64,000 nt of DNA from CF-46 sp042408445 (GCA_042408445.1 JBHORC010000039.1:62001-126000); one strand, 5' to 3'; counted from the stretch's first letter, positions 1 to 9,120 are shown. Made by a program: numbers and translations. Notes: generated from the letters alone by a model not told the origin.

Positions 1-700
1 GAACGAGCCCCAGGTCGTCGAGGACCATCGGCCGGACGTCGAAGATGAACGTCTTCGTCGCCTCCAGCGTCTGCTGGACCATCTGGACGAGCAGCTGGAG
101 CTCGGATCGCGCGCCGGTGAGGTCGCGGCCGAGCAGCCGCTCCACGATCTGCGCCTGCAGGACGATGTTCGTGAGGCTCTGGGCGGGACCGTCATGCATC
201 GCCCTGGCGATCTCGCGGCGGAGATCCTCCTGGGCATTGAGGACGATCCGCGACATCGGTGGCGGCGCGTCGGCACCTTCAGCGTCTGCGGGCGTGTCCG
301 CTCCGCCGGACCGGGCAGCGGGCCCGGGCGAGGCCGCGGTGTCGCCGTAGCGGTCCGTCACGTCCACGAGCGAGTCCCGGAACCGGGCGAGCGTCTTGCG
401 CTTGCCCTCGAGCACGTCGACCTGGGCCTCCATGACGGCGGCCCGACGGGTCAGCGTCACGAGCTGGGCGTTCAGCGCCGCGAGATCCTCGGGGGGCAGC
501 GCGGCGGAGGCGGCCAGGCGATCGGCCGCCTGGACACGCTTCTGCTCGTGGCGGCTCGCCTCGGTCCGCGCCTGCGAGACGAGCATCTCGATCTCGGCCA
601 GCTCGCGGTCCAGACCCTGGACCTCGAAGGCGAGACGGGTGGCGAGATCACCGACGGAGGCGGGAGCCTCGTCGGCCGGTTCGCGCTGTGCTGAGGACAC
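1..700 (-). CDS. Sensor histidine kinase, HisKA_3 type (C-terminus cut by window edge)
   Basis: Kinase of a two-component system; only the first 233 codons lie in the window. GTG at 700 is the first possible start: the stop of the response regulator gene lies in the same frame four codons upstream. Residues 1-110 are Glu/Arg/Ala-rich and look helical, with no membrane segment. An Ala/Pro/Gly linker follows (about 120-148), then the H-box ARAMHDGPAQSL with His169 as the expected phospho-acceptor. The ATP-binding domain lies beyond the window. The lack of a membrane sensor resembles DegS-type soluble kinases. It closes a run of coupled genes and, with the kinase at 1462-2634, brackets a single response regulator. 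The input signal is unknown. Confidence 0.9.
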   Translation of the reverse strand, partial: MSSAQREPADEAPASVGDLATRLAFEVQGLDRELAEIEMLVSQARTEASRHEQKRVQAADRLAASAALPPEDLAALNAQLVTLTRRAAVMEAQVDVLEGKRKTLARFRDSLVDVTDRYGDTAASPGPAARSGGADTPADAEGADAPPPMSRIVLNAQEDLRREIARAMHDGPAQSLTNIVLQAQIVERLLGRDLTGARSELQLLVQMVQQTLEATKTFIFDVRPMVLDDLGLV

Positions 701-709
701 GGGTGCCGA

Positions 710-1447
710 TCAGTCCTCCGGCATCCGGATCCAGCCCTGGCGCATCGCGTAGACGACGGCCTGGGTCCGGTCGTTGACCGAGAGCTTCCGGAGGATCGAG
801 CTCATGTGGTTCTTGACGGTCTGCTCGCTGATCGACAGGGCGTAGGCGACCTGCTTGTTCGTCATGCCCTGGGCGATGTTGTCGAGAATCTCGACCTCGC
901 GCGGCGAAAGCGGGGCGAAGATCGGCGCGGCTTCCTGGCCGTAGACCGCCAGCTCGCGGAACTCCTTCAGGACGCGCGACGCAACGGCCGGCTTGCTGAA
1001 GACCTTGTCGTTGATCAGGTACTCACCCGTCACGACCCGGCGGATGATCGTGACGAGATCGTCGGGACCGACATCCTTCAGGATGAATGCCGCCGCGCCC
1101 GCCTTGATCGAGTCGAATAGCGCGTCCTCGTCCTCGGTCGCCGCGAGCACGATGATCCCGGTGGACGGGAGCTCGCGCTTGATGCGCTGGGTTGTCTCGA
1201 TGCCACCCGGTGACGGCAGCGAGAGATCCATGAGGATGATGTCCGGCGACGTCTCGAGCGCCCGGTCGACAGCCGACCGGCTGTCGTCGGCCTCGCCGAC
1301 GACCTCGAAGTCCGGCTCGCGCTCCAGGATGTTGCTGATTCCCACACGGAACAGCGCGTGGTCGTCGACGATGAGGATCCTCGTCCGCTCGTCTTCGCCG
1401 CGGCGATCCGGTCCGCCTCGGCGGCGTTCAGGTCCCGAGTAAGCCAT
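710..1447 (-). CDS. Response regulator, NarL/FixJ (LuxR-HTH) family
   Basis: DNA-binding response regulator, probable partner of the two flanking kinases. From the ATG at 1447 the protein has 245 residues. It has a short Arg/Gly-rich head (GPERRRGGPDRR), then a receiver domain starting RILIVDDHALFR, with Asp74 in ILMDLSLP as the phosphorylation site. A C-terminal LuxR-type HTH follows (LSPREVEILDNIAQGMTNKQ). The 1447 start is preferred because AGAGGAG lies 8 bases upstream. An ATG at 1465 would add six residues and overlap the previous stop as ATGA, so it is a real alternative. It is probably co-transcribed with the kinases and the GT-C genes upstream. Target promoters are unknown. Confidence 0.95.
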   Translation of the reverse strand: MAYSGPERRRGGPDRRGEDERTRILIVDDHALFRVGISNILEREPDFEVVGEADDSRSAVDRALETSPDIILMDLSLPSPGGIETTQRIKRELPSTGIIVLAATEDEDALFDSIKAGAAAFILKDVGPDDLVTIIRRVVTGEYLINDKVFSKPAVASRVLKEFRELAVYGQEAAPIFAPLSPREVEILDNIAQGMTNKQVAYALSISEQTVKNHMSSILRKLSVNDRTQAVVYAMRQGWIRMPED

Positions 1448-1461
1448 CAGGCCGTCTCCTC

Positions 1462-2634
1462 TCATCCCACCGGGATCGCCAGCCGCACCAGCGTGCCGCC
1501 GTCCGGTTGCGATTGCACCTCGAACTGGGCGCCGATCAGTTCCGCGCGCTCGCGCATGAATTGCAGACCGAAGTTTCGCCGACCCCGGGCCGCGACGGCA
1601 CCGACATCGAACCCTCGGCCGTCATCACGGACGGTGAGCACCCAGTCGTCACCCTCGATCGCGCTGGCGACCGTGACGGCAGAGGCCGCGCCGTGCTTCC
1701 GCACATTCTGCAGTGCTTCCTGTGCCACGCGCAGCACCACTGTCTGCTGCAGACCGCTCAACCGATCCGTCGGAGCGGTCAGGGCGGCATCGATGGCGAG
1801 CCCGGTGAGGGCGTGCATCCGCTCGATCGCGTCGCCGATCGCCCCGTCGAGCCCGAGCTCGTCGAGGACCGGCGGTCGCAGCTGGCTGATGAAGGTTCGC
1901 ACGGTGCCGAGCTCGCGCCGCAGCTGGTCGCGCAGGAATTGGAGCTCCGTCCGGGCGGTCCCGAGGTCGCTCTCGATCACCCGCTCGATGTACTCGACCT
2001 GGAAGATCGCGTTCGAGAGGACCTGCGCCGGGCCGTCATGGACCTCCTGCGCGAGCCGCGAGCGCTCCGATTCCTGGGCCTCGACGATCCGCATCTGGAA
2101 TTCCGTCGGGACGGCGTCTCCGGCGTCGCCGACGAGGCTCGCGTCGCCGCGTTCGAGGAAGAGCCAGGTCGACTCGACGTGCTTCAGGGCCATCTCGAGC
2201 CTCGCCAGCTCGGTCTGCTGGAGCCCGAGCTCGCGGCCGAGCGCCTCGGCGTCGAGCTGCAGGGTGCGGATCCGATCGTTCTCCGCCCTGGCCTCCGCGG
2301 CGCCGATCGCGCTGCCCTCCCCGTCGGCCAGCCCACCGTCACGTCGGAAGCGCTCGGCCGCGTCGAGGTCGTCGCGGAGCGCCTGCCACCGGGTGATCTC
2401 GTCCGCATAGGCGACGCGATAGCGCTGGATGACGGTTCGGAGGGTGTTGGCGCCGGACGAGACGGCCTGCGAGGCCTCGGCGCGGAGCCCGTCGATCCGC
2501 GCGTCGCGGACCGGTCCCGAACCCGGATGTGGTGCGCGTACGCCCCGCTCACCGAGCGTGTCATCGCCGACCCCCGGCGTCGCGTCGCTCGTCTGGGCGG
2601 CGTCCATCCGTGCCGGAGTATACGGGTCGGTCAT
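1462..2634 (-). CDS. Soluble sensor histidine kinase, HisKA_3 + HATPase_c
   Basis: Complete 390-residue kinase of the DegS/NarX output class, without membrane segments. Residues 1-45 are low complexity and about 50-160 are long helices likely to form a coiled coil. The H-box LAQEVHDGPAQVL carries His199. The C-terminal ATPase shows an N-box (EALQNVRKH) and a G-box (RDDGRGFD). ATG 2634 overlaps the preceding gene as ATGA. A much longer open frame reading through from about 4449 is an artefact, because it would cover the real membrane protein gene at 2631-4262. Coupling to a membrane glycosyltransferase gene suggests the kinase is made together with, and perhaps reports on, envelope glycan synthesis. 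That role is inference. Confidence 0.95.
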   Translation of the reverse strand: MTDPYTPARMDAAQTSDATPGVGDDTLGERGVRAPHPGSGPVRDARIDGLRAEASQAVSSGANTLRTVIQRYRVAYADEITRWQALRDDLDAAERFRRDGGLADGEGSAIGAAEARAENDRIRTLQLDAEALGRELGLQQTELARLEMALKHVESTWLFLERGDASLVGDAGDAVPTEFQMRIVEAQESERSRLAQEVHDGPAQVLSNAIFQVEYIERVIESDLGTARTELQFLRDQLRRELGTVRTFISQLRPPVLDELGLDGAIGDAIERMHALTGLAIDAALTAPTDRLSGLQQTVVLRVAQEALQNVRKHGAASAVTVASAIEGDDWVLTVRDDGRGFDVGAVAARGRRNFGLQFMRERAELIGAQFEVQSQPDGGTLVRLAIPVG

Positions 2635-4262
2635 CGGCAGACCACCTCGAAGAGCCGGGTTCCGGCCATCGCGTCGGCGAGCGGCCGCTCGGCGGGCGTG
2701 CCGAGGTCGACCGGCCGGAAGCATTCCGAGCCCGGAGTTTCGGTAGCGAGAACGCCGGGCCAGAGGCCGTCCGGCCCGCCGCTCGTGACCAGCCAGCGGG
2801 AGCCGAAGGTCCTTGCCAGGTTGACGACGCTTTCGGGCGATTCGGCCGGGAGGGCGATCGCATCGACGCCGAGCGTGTCGGCGAGCCAGATCGGGAAGTC
2901 GCTGATCACCGGGCCGCCGCCGTCCAGCCGAACGCCGGCCGACGCGAGCTGCCCGTCGAGCGCGACGTAGCGATCGCGAATGTCCGCCGAGGACTGCCCG
3001 TACGACGGGAGGATCACGGTCGAGAACAGGGCGCAGCCGAAGATCGTCAGCGTCGCCCCGAGCCACGCGACCGGCCGTGTCCAGCCGCGGATCCGGCCGA
3101 TCCAAACGATGAACGCGTCGAGCGCGACCATCGCGCCGACGATCAGCGCGGCGTGGGACGGCCCCGCGGCGTGCAGGAACGTGCCCCAGGTCGTCGAGAC
3201 GGGGAACAGGAGGCTCGTCGCGAGGAACGTGATCGCGGCGACGAGGAGCGTCGGCCGCGCGGCGCGGACGCGGGCAAGGATCGGCAGCCCGAGCAGCCCG
3301 ATGACCGCGGCCGGGAGCCCCGGCAGCAGCAGCACGCTGAGCAGGTTGTGGGCGATTCCTTGGACACGAAGCTCGAGGAGGCGGGCCGGCCCCAGGGCGA
3401 GGTACCGGGCGATCGTCGGCGGATCCTGCCACGCGAAGATGTCCGACCCGTCGATCGACAGCGCGTTCGAGAGCGCCTGGCCCGGAAATGGCGTCCCGAA
3501 GGTCTGCCAGTCGCGGATCGCCCACGGCGCGAAGACGAGCAGCGCGACGACCGCCGGCAGCGCGACGAGCTCCACGCCGCGGCGGAGCGGGACGGGCGTG
3601 GCGCGCCAGACGAGCAGCAGCCACGCCAGGCCGAGCCAGATCGCCTCGTTGCGGGTGAGCGCGGCGAGACCGATCAGGACGCCGAGACCGATCGCGCCCC
3701 GGACCGGCAGGACCTCGGGTCGTTCGCTGAGCGCCCGGATGAGACGCGCCATGAGCAGGCACGCACCGAGCGCGAGCGCCGCGAACAGCATCGTGGAATC
3801 GGGCAGGGCGGAGTGGAGGAGCAGGGGCAACGACACGGCGGCCGTCAGCCCGGAACCGAGGGCAAGCGTCCGGGCCCGGCCGGGCGGCAGCGCGAGCTCG
3901 TCGGCGACGTCCGCCCCGAGCCGCCAGATGAGGACGCAGGCCGCGGCGCCGGCCAGGATCGGGATCGCCTGCGCCGCCCGGAACGTCGCACCGGCGAGCG
4001 CCATCGGGATCGCCGCGAGCAGGGAGGGCAGCGGCAGCCAGACCTCGAACGCCGGCCGCGGGAACACGAGCGGCGGCGTCTGGAAGCTCCAGATCGCATC
4101 GGTGAACAGGCCGCGCCCCTCGACGAGGTTCCGGGCGACACCGACGTAGTAGGTCGTGTCCTCGGGGGTCGGGAAGACGATGATCGACGCGATCGCGACG
4201 CGCACGACGATCGCGGCGACGAAGACACCCGCGGCGGAGAGGAGCGCCTCGCGACGACTCAT
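2631..4262 (-). CDS. GT-C superfamily (GT39-like) polytopic membrane glycosyltransferase
   Basis: 543-residue multi-pass membrane protein. After the first helix comes an acidic extracytoplasmic loop (FPTPEDTTYYVGVARNLVEG), the place where GT-C enzymes keep their catalytic acidic residue. Many hydrophobic segments follow to about residue 420, then a soluble C-terminal region. The motif ALTRNEAIWLGLAWLL recurs in the neighbour as SLARNDGFILGLAVGL, so the two are paralogues. ATG 4262 overlaps the upstream gene by four bases; the longer in-frame start at 4331 would overlap it by 73 bases and adds only a basic tail. The family normally moves a sugar from a polyprenyl-phosphate donor outside the membrane. 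Donor and acceptor are unknown. Confidence 0.85.
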   Translation of the reverse strand: MSRREALLSAAGVFVAAIVVRVAIASIIVFPTPEDTTYYVGVARNLVEGRGLFTDAIWSFQTPPLVFPRPAFEVWLPLPSLLAAIPMALAGATFRAAQAIPILAGAAACVLIWRLGADVADELALPPGRARTLALGSGLTAAVSLPLLLHSALPDSTMLFAALALGACLLMARLIRALSERPEVLPVRGAIGLGVLIGLAALTRNEAIWLGLAWLLLVWRATPVPLRRGVELVALPAVVALLVFAPWAIRDWQTFGTPFPGQALSNALSIDGSDIFAWQDPPTIARYLALGPARLLELRVQGIAHNLLSVLLLPGLPAAVIGLLGLPILARVRAARPTLLVAAITFLATSLLFPVSTTWGTFLHAAGPSHAALIVGAMVALDAFIVWIGRIRGWTRPVAWLGATLTIFGCALFSTVILPSYGQSSADIRDRYVALDGQLASAGVRLDGGGPVISDFPIWLADTLGVDAIALPAESPESVVNLARTFGSRWLVTSGGPDGLWPGVLATETPGSECFRPVDLGTPAERPLADAMAGTRLFEVVCR

Positions 4263-5947
4263 CCGCGACGTTCCGCGTTCGCGGCCCCGTCGGTTCGCGG
4301 GGCCAGGGCGAGCGTCGGGCCGCTCGCGCACCGCTCATCGGTGTCGTCGAGGCAGATCGGATACATCGCCAGGCGGGCGACGCCACCGTCCGTCGCGGGA
4401 ACGACAAACACGGGCGAGCCGATCCAACCGGGGCGCGGACCGCCGGCAAGGATCGGCTGGAGCGACCGGACGATGTCGTCGCGCTCGAGCACGAGCCAGC
4501 GGGTCCGGTAGGCGCGGGCGACCTGCTCGACGGTCTCGATCGGGTCGTCCGGCGTCACGATCCCCGGCCGGCCGGTGTAGTACTTGAACCCGGCGCTGTC
4601 GATGACGAGCAGACGATCGTCCGCGGCAACGCCGAGGTCCGCCATGTTGTGGGCGAGGGCGACCCGCGGCGCCTGGCTCTCGGTCCACGCCGATCGCAGG
4701 GCGAGCGCGTAGAGCGGCGCCGTGGCGACCGTGAACGCGACGACCGCCCCGACGAACAGCGGGACGGCGGTCCGCGGATCCCACGCCGGACGGCGCCGAG
4801 CGATCCAGGCGACCATCCCCGCGACCCCCTCGAGGGCAAGGATGTAGGCGTGTGCCTCGAGACCCACCGCGGAGTGGATGAACGCGCCGCCGGGGACGTG
4901 CAGCGGGTAGAGGAACGTCGCGCCGGCGAACACGAGGATCGCGTAGAGGAACCACGGCCCGAAGTCGATCGAGCGGCGGCGGAGCCACGCGCCGATCAGC
5001 AGGAACGGGACGAGGACGACCGAGCAGATGATCACGGCGAAGTTCCCGATCGCCGAGAGCAGCCCGCCGACGCGCGAGGCGATGATCGGGCCGGGGCCCT
5101 GGGCGAGGAACTTCGCGAGGGACGGGTCGGCGGTGATGCTGTTCCACTCCTGGATCGTCCGGATCCACAGCGCGCTGCCGCCGGACGTGGTCGGCGAGAT
5201 CGAGCCGAACGTCAGGAGCTGGCGGGCGAACCACGGGCCCATCACGACGAGGTAGAGCGCGACGCAGCCGACGGCCGCCCGGACGGGGAGGCGTGGGCGC
5301 TCCGCGCCGCGAGAGTGCCAGGCGCGCAGGCGATCCCAGACGAAGACGAGACCGACGGCCAGCCCAAGGATGAAGCCGTCATTGCGGGCGAGGGACGCGA
5401 GGCCGACGAGAAATCCGGCTGCCATGTACGCCTTCGGGCGGCCCTTCAGCCCGAGGACCGTCAGCCAGATCGTCGCCGCGACGAGCGGCTGGAGGATCGC
5501 GAAGTTCTCCGGCTGGGCCATGAAGACGGCCCCGGCCGCAGGGATCGCGGCGAGGACGCCCGCCCCGATCGCGATCGATCGGCGCGTCCCGGCGTCGCGA
5601 GCGATGAACCACGTGAGCGGAGCGGTGATCGAGCCGACGAGGACCGTCGGGATCGCCGATGCGACCACCGTCGGCCCGAGCAACGCGATGAACGGCGCCT
5701 GCAGGAACGAGGCGAGCGGCAGCCAATGGGCATTGCCGGGGATGGGCAGGGTCGGGTTCGCGGGGATCCGGTTCCCGACCTCGGCGAAGATCCAGACGAA
5801 GTCGAGGTTCAGCCCGTGGCCCGCGGCGAGGGCTCGCGCGACATCGACGTAGTAGTACGAATCGGGGTACGCGGGGTCGGGAAAGAGGGCGACGAGCCCG
5901 ATCCGGACGACGAGCGCGAGCAGGTACAGGAGGATCGGGATCCGCAC
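4259..5947 (-). CDS. GT-C superfamily (GT39-like) polytopic membrane glycosyltransferase
   Basis: 562-residue paralogue of the next gene downstream and probable first gene of the minus-strand run. It starts with a membrane helix (MRIPILLYLLALVVRIGL), followed by the acidic loop DPAYPDSYYYVDVARALA and the loop NPTLPIPGNAHWLPL. Repeated hydrophobic segments follow, then a soluble C-terminal domain from about residue 440. The GTG start at 5947 lies 9 bases after a TAGGCT box at 5957-5962, so the leader is very short or absent. It faces the plus-strand GT87 gene at 6060 across a 112-base divergent promoter region. Substrate unknown. Confidence 0.85.
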   Translation of the reverse strand: MRIPILLYLLALVVRIGLVALFPDPAYPDSYYYVDVARALAAGHGLNLDFVWIFAEVGNRIPANPTLPIPGNAHWLPLASFLQAPFIALLGPTVVASAIPTVLVGSITAPLTWFIARDAGTRRSIAIGAGVLAAIPAAGAVFMAQPENFAILQPLVAATIWLTVLGLKGRPKAYMAAGFLVGLASLARNDGFILGLAVGLVFVWDRLRAWHSRGAERPRLPVRAAVGCVALYLVVMGPWFARQLLTFGSISPTTSGGSALWIRTIQEWNSITADPSLAKFLAQGPGPIIASRVGGLLSAIGNFAVIICSVVLVPFLLIGAWLRRRSIDFGPWFLYAILVFAGATFLYPLHVPGGAFIHSAVGLEAHAYILALEGVAGMVAWIARRRPAWDPRTAVPLFVGAVVAFTVATAPLYALALRSAWTESQAPRVALAHNMADLGVAADDRLLVIDSAGFKYYTGRPGIVTPDDPIETVEQVARAYRTRWLVLERDDIVRSLQPILAGGPRPGWIGSPVFVVPATDGGVARLAMYPICLDDTDERCASGPTLALAPRTDGAANAERRG

Positions 5948-5956
5948 GGCCGGTGC

Positions 5957-5962
5957 AGCCTA
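5957..5962 (-). promoter_or_regulatory. -10 box (TAGGCT) for the 5947 gene
   Basis: TAGGCT on the minus strand ends 9 bases before the GTG at 5947. It matches the TAnnnT box found ahead of other genes here and predicts a leader of a few bases. No convincing -35 hexamer is visible. Confidence 0.5.
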
Positions 5963-6047
5963 GCACCGGGTCCCGGGCGACCAGCCCCGTACGAAGGGAC
6001 CACCGCGGACGCGTCGATTGGTCCCCTCCGGGCCGGCAGCCGGTGGC

Positions 6048-6053
6048 TAGGAT
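6048..6053 (+). promoter_or_regulatory. -10 box (TAGGAT) for a leaderless gene at 6060
   Basis: TAGGAT is separated from the GTG start at 6060 by only six bases, so transcription should begin at or next to the start codon. The arrangement matches 8302, 19976, 22555 and 24106. Confidence 0.6.
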
Positions 6054-6059
6054 GGCCCG

Positions 6060-6932
6060 GTGACGAGCGACAGCCCAGCCGTCCCATCGGCCTGGTGGGC
6101 GACGCCGCGCATCCGCCTCGTGCTCCGCGTCGCGATGCTCGTCGGGCTCGGGCTCGGCATCGAGACGGCCGTGCTGCACCTCCTGATGGACCCGCTTGCG
6201 GACGTCCATGCCTACTACGACGCGGGGGCGCGGCTCAACGCCGGCCAGCCGCTGTACGACCAGCCGGCCGGCGTGGACCAGGCGGCGTTCTACCGCTATC
6301 CGCCGCTCCTCGCGATCCTGTTCCGTCCGCTTGCCCTGCTGCCCTTCGGGCTCGCTGCCGCGATCTGGATGGTCGCGATCGCGTTGATGCTCGTGGCGAC
6401 GCTGATCCGGATCGACGTCCGCCGACCGATCCCCCTGTTCGCCGTCTGCGCCCTCGCGCTGCCGACGGCATGGAGCGTCGTGATCGGGCAGGCGCAGGTC
6501 GCGGTGACGTTGCTCCTGGCCATCGCGGCTCCGTGGTCCGTCGCCCTCGCGACGAACCTCAAGCTCTTCCCGGTCCTCGTCGCCGTCTGGTGGCTCGGCA
6601 GGCGGCGCTGGCGCGCGCTCGGCGAGCTCGTCGTCTGGCTCATCGCCCTGGCTGTGGTGCAGCTCGTCCTCGAGCCGGCCGGGACCCTCGCCTATCCGTC
6701 GTTCCTGCGGCTCGACCAGGTCGGGAACGTCGTCTCGCTCTCGCCCTACGCCGTCTCGCCATGGCTCTGGGCGGTGCTCGTGGTGGCGGGCGGCGCACTC
6801 GCGCTGTGGGCCGCGCCGCGGCGATGGGGCTGGGCGGCCGCGGTCGCGCTGTCCGTCCTCGCGTCACCGCGGCTGCTGCTGTACCAGATCTCGAGCCTCG
6901 TGGCCGCGACCCGTGAGCCGGACGCGGAATGA
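6060..6932 (+). CDS. GT87/DUF2029-like membrane glycosyltransferase
   Basis: 290-residue multi-pass protein. After the first helix a loop holds DVHAYYDAGARLNAGQPLYD, then FYRYPPLLAILFRPLALLP. Later comes a loop with the K-x-x-P signature (NLKLFPVLVAVWW). These three elements recur across the GT-C proteins of this window and match the GT87 family of alpha-mannosyltransferases that use polyprenyl-phosphate mannose. The protein is short for the family (usually 350-450), and the last helices are missing or reduced. The GTG start is set by the -10 box six bases upstream. The stop overlaps the next gene as ATGA. Confidence 0.8.
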   Translation: MTSDSPAVPSAWWATPRIRLVLRVAMLVGLGLGIETAVLHLLMDPLADVHAYYDAGARLNAGQPLYDQPAGVDQAAFYRYPPLLAILFRPLALLPFGLAAAIWMVAIALMLVATLIRIDVRRPIPLFAVCALALPTAWSVVIGQAQVAVTLLLAIAAPWSVALATNLKLFPVLVAVWWLGRRRWRALGELVVWLIALAVVQLVLEPAGTLAYPSFLRLDQVGNVVSLSPYAVSPWLWAVLVVAGGALALWAAPRRWGWAAAVALSVLASPRLLLYQISSLVAATREPDAE

Positions 6933-8203
6933 CGGCGCCAGCCAGGTCCTCGGCCCCCGGTGGGTCCACCGCCTCGACGGCCTCCGCGGACTCCACCGCA
7001 GCTCGTCCGCGCCGCCGCCCGCCGATCTCACGCGCCATCGTCGCGGTCGTCGGCGTTGTTGCCTGGCTCGGGCTGATCTGGATCGGCATCACGCTGTACG
7101 CAGCGACTCCGCCGCGGGCGGGCTTCGACCTGGAGCTCCTCGTCGGGGCCGGTCGAGACGTGGCCGCCGGTCGATCGCCATACGACCCGGCGCTCGTCGC
7201 CGGCTCCGCGCCGGTCGCCGAGAGCCTCTTCTATTCGTACCCGCCGGTCGTCGCCCAGGTGATGGCGCTCGTCGCGTGGCTGCCGTCGCCGATCGTGCTC
7301 GTCGGGTGGAGCGTCGCCGCTGTTGCGGGGCTGGCCGCGGTCACGGTCGCGCTCACGCGCCGATTTGCGCCCGAACGCTCCGCGGCCTCGGTCGCCGTCC
7401 CGGTCGTCGCGCTGGCGCCGCTGTGCTTCCCGTTCGCGATCGGGCTCCTGTTCGGCAACCTGGACGTCTTCTTCCCGCTGCTCTACGGCGTGATGCTCCT
7501 GGCCGTGGCGCCGGGTGCTGCCGTCGCGACCCAGCGACTCGGCGGCGTCTCCCTCGCGGTCGCCTCGGTGGCCAAGCTCCATCCCGCGTCGCTCGTCGCG
7601 TGGTTCGCGGCCCGCGCGGTCGGCGATCGCCGCGGCGCGGCGGCACGCATCCTGATGCTGACCGTCGTCGCGGGGCTGGTCCTCGTCGCCGCGAGCGTCC
7701 TCGTGGGCGGGCTCGACCGGTGGCGGGAGTACGTCGCCGTCGTCCGAGCCGGGAGCAACGCGGATCTCGTCGATCCCCGGAACGCGGGACCTGCGGCCCA
7801 GATCGCTTTGCTGCTAGGGGCGAACGACGCGGTCGCCCGGACGCTCCATCTCGGGGTTGCCGTCGCGGTCCTTGCCGTCACGGTGATGGCCGCCCGCCGG
7901 ATCGCCGACCCCGTCACCGCGCTCGCGGTCGCCGCCGCCGCGTCGCTCGCGACCCTGCCCGTCACCTGGTACCACTACCCGTCGGCGCTCATCCCGTTCG
8001 CCCTCGTCGCGCTCCTCCGCGCGGCGTCGCCGGACGCGCGCGCGGTCGTCGCCCGGCTGGTGGCCGCTGCACTCGTGATCGCGGCAGTCGCGATCGCGTT
8101 CCTGCCGCTGATCTGGGTCGCGATCGGCCTCGTCCTCGTGGCGGTGCAGCGAAGCGAGCCGAGCCGGGGTGTCCGGGAAGCCGCCGGCCTGCGAGCGGCG
8201 TGA
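6929..8203 (+). CDS. GT87/DUF2029-like membrane glycosyltransferase
   Basis: 424 residues, full family length. A Ser/Ala/Arg-rich cytoplasmic head (1-33) precedes the first helix. The catalytic-loop region reads FDLELLVGAGRDVAAGRSPYD, followed by FYSYPPVVAQVMALVAWLP. The K-x-x-P element is VAKLHPASLVAWF at about residues 214-226. The C-terminal helices are intact and the tail is short and basic. Translation is coupled to the 6060 gene by a four-base overlap, so the two proteins may work in the same pathway or as partners. Acceptor unknown. Confidence 0.85.
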   Translation: MTAPARSSAPGGSTASTASADSTAARPRRRPPISRAIVAVVGVVAWLGLIWIGITLYAATPPRAGFDLELLVGAGRDVAAGRSPYDPALVAGSAPVAESLFYSYPPVVAQVMALVAWLPSPIVLVGWSVAAVAGLAAVTVALTRRFAPERSAASVAVPVVALAPLCFPFAIGLLFGNLDVFFPLLYGVMLLAVAPGAAVATQRLGGVSLAVASVAKLHPASLVAWFAARAVGDRRGAAARILMLTVVAGLVLVAASVLVGGLDRWREYVAVVRAGSNADLVDPRNAGPAAQIALLLGANDAVARTLHLGVAVAVLAVTVMAARRIADPVTALAVAAAASLATLPVTWYHYPSALIPFALVALLRAASPDARAVVARLVAAALVIAAVAIAFLPLIWVAIGLVLVAVQRSEPSRGVREAAGLRAA

Positions 8204-8301
8204 TGAGCGCGGACCCGGCGACCCACACGGCGACCCACACGACGGTCCACCAGAGGACGCGACCCGGACGATCGCGCGCCTTGACGCGGGCGCTCGCGGC
8301 C

Positions 8302-8307
8302 TAGACT
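8302..8307 (+). promoter_or_regulatory. -10 box (TAGACT) for a leaderless gene at 8314
   Basis: TAGACT lies six bases before the ATG at 8314. A TTGACG sequence at 8281-8286 could be the -35 element, with a short 15-base spacer. Confidence 0.6.
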
Positions 8308-8313
8308 GCGGCG

Positions 8314-9120
8314 ATGCCTCCGACCGCGTCGTTGACGATCGTCCTGCCCGCCTTCAACGAGGCGGCCCGGATCGAGCCCGCGCTCGACGAGCTGTTCGGC
8401 TATCTCCGACGCCGCGGCGAATCCGCCCGAGACGGCGCGCCCGGCGCGGCTCGCCTCCCCGCGCGAATTGACGTGCTCGTCGTCGACGACGGCAGCACGG
8501 ACGGAACGGCCGATCTCGTCCGTGCCCGTCCGGAGTTCGGCTCGGAGTCCGGTGGTGCCGGCCTCTCCGTCATCACGGTCCCACACGGCGGGAAGGGCGC
8601 TGCGGTCCGAGCCGGAATGCTCCATGCCCAGGCCGAGACGATCGTCTTCGCCGACGCCGACATGGCGACGCCGCCGGACATGCTCGTTCCCCTCGTCGGC
8701 GCCCTGGCGACCGCCGACGTCGCGCTCGGCAGCCGGATCCAGCCCGACGGGACCGACATGCGCAAATCGCAGCCGCCATACCGTCGGCTCCTCGGCAAGG
8801 CGTTCCACCTGCTCGCGTCGGTCTGGGTCGTGGGTCCGGTCCAGGACACCCAGTGCGGGTTCAAGGGCTTCCGTCGGGCCGCCGCCCAGGACCTGTTCGC
8901 GCGCCAGCGGGTGACGAGCATCGTGTTCGATGTCGAGCTCATCTACCTCGCCCGGCGGCGTGGCTACACGATGACCGTCGTCCCGATCACGTGGTCGGAT
9001 CGGCGTGGGTCGCGGATGCGGGCCCGGCCCGGCCTCGCCGCGCGGGTCGCGTGGGACCTGATCCGGATCCCGTTCCTCCACCGCGGGCTCGGCCGCGTGA
9101 CGACCCCCGCCGAGGGATGA
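8314..9120 (+). CDS. GT2 family transferase, dolichyl-phosphate sugar synthase type
   Basis: 268-residue cytosolic GT-A fold enzyme, probably making a polyprenyl-phosphate sugar from a nucleotide sugar. That product would be the donor for the GT-C enzymes around it. Visible are the opening strand IVLPAFNEAARIEPAL (9-24), the nucleotide-binding VVDDGSTDGT (56-65) and the metal-binding DAD (114-116 in FADADMATPP). The later block TQCGFKGFRRAAAQDLF is typical of ALG5/DPM1-like enzymes. A Gly/Ala/Arg insert at about 35-51 is unusual. There are no membrane helices, unlike GtrB-type relatives. It is coupled to the next GT-C gene by ATGA at 9117. Confidence 0.85.
   Translation: MPPTASLTIVLPAFNEAARIEPALDELFGYLRRRGESARDGAPGAARLPARIDVLVVDDGSTDGTADLVRARPEFGSESGGAGLSVITVPHGGKGAAVRAGMLHAQAETIVFADADMATPPDMLVPLVGALATADVALGSRIQPDGTDMRKSQPPYRRLLGKAFHLLASVWVVGPVQDTQCGFKGFRRAAAQDLFARQRVTSIVFDVELIYLARRRGYTMTVVPITWSDRRGSRMRARPGLAARVAWDLIRIPFLHRGLGRVTTPAEG

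Noticed and set aside
1462..4449. A 995-codon minus-strand frame covering the kinase and reading on upstream
   Set aside because: The upstream 600 codons are Arg/Pro-rich shadow of the membrane protein gene at 2631-4262; only the part from ATG 2634 is a kinase.
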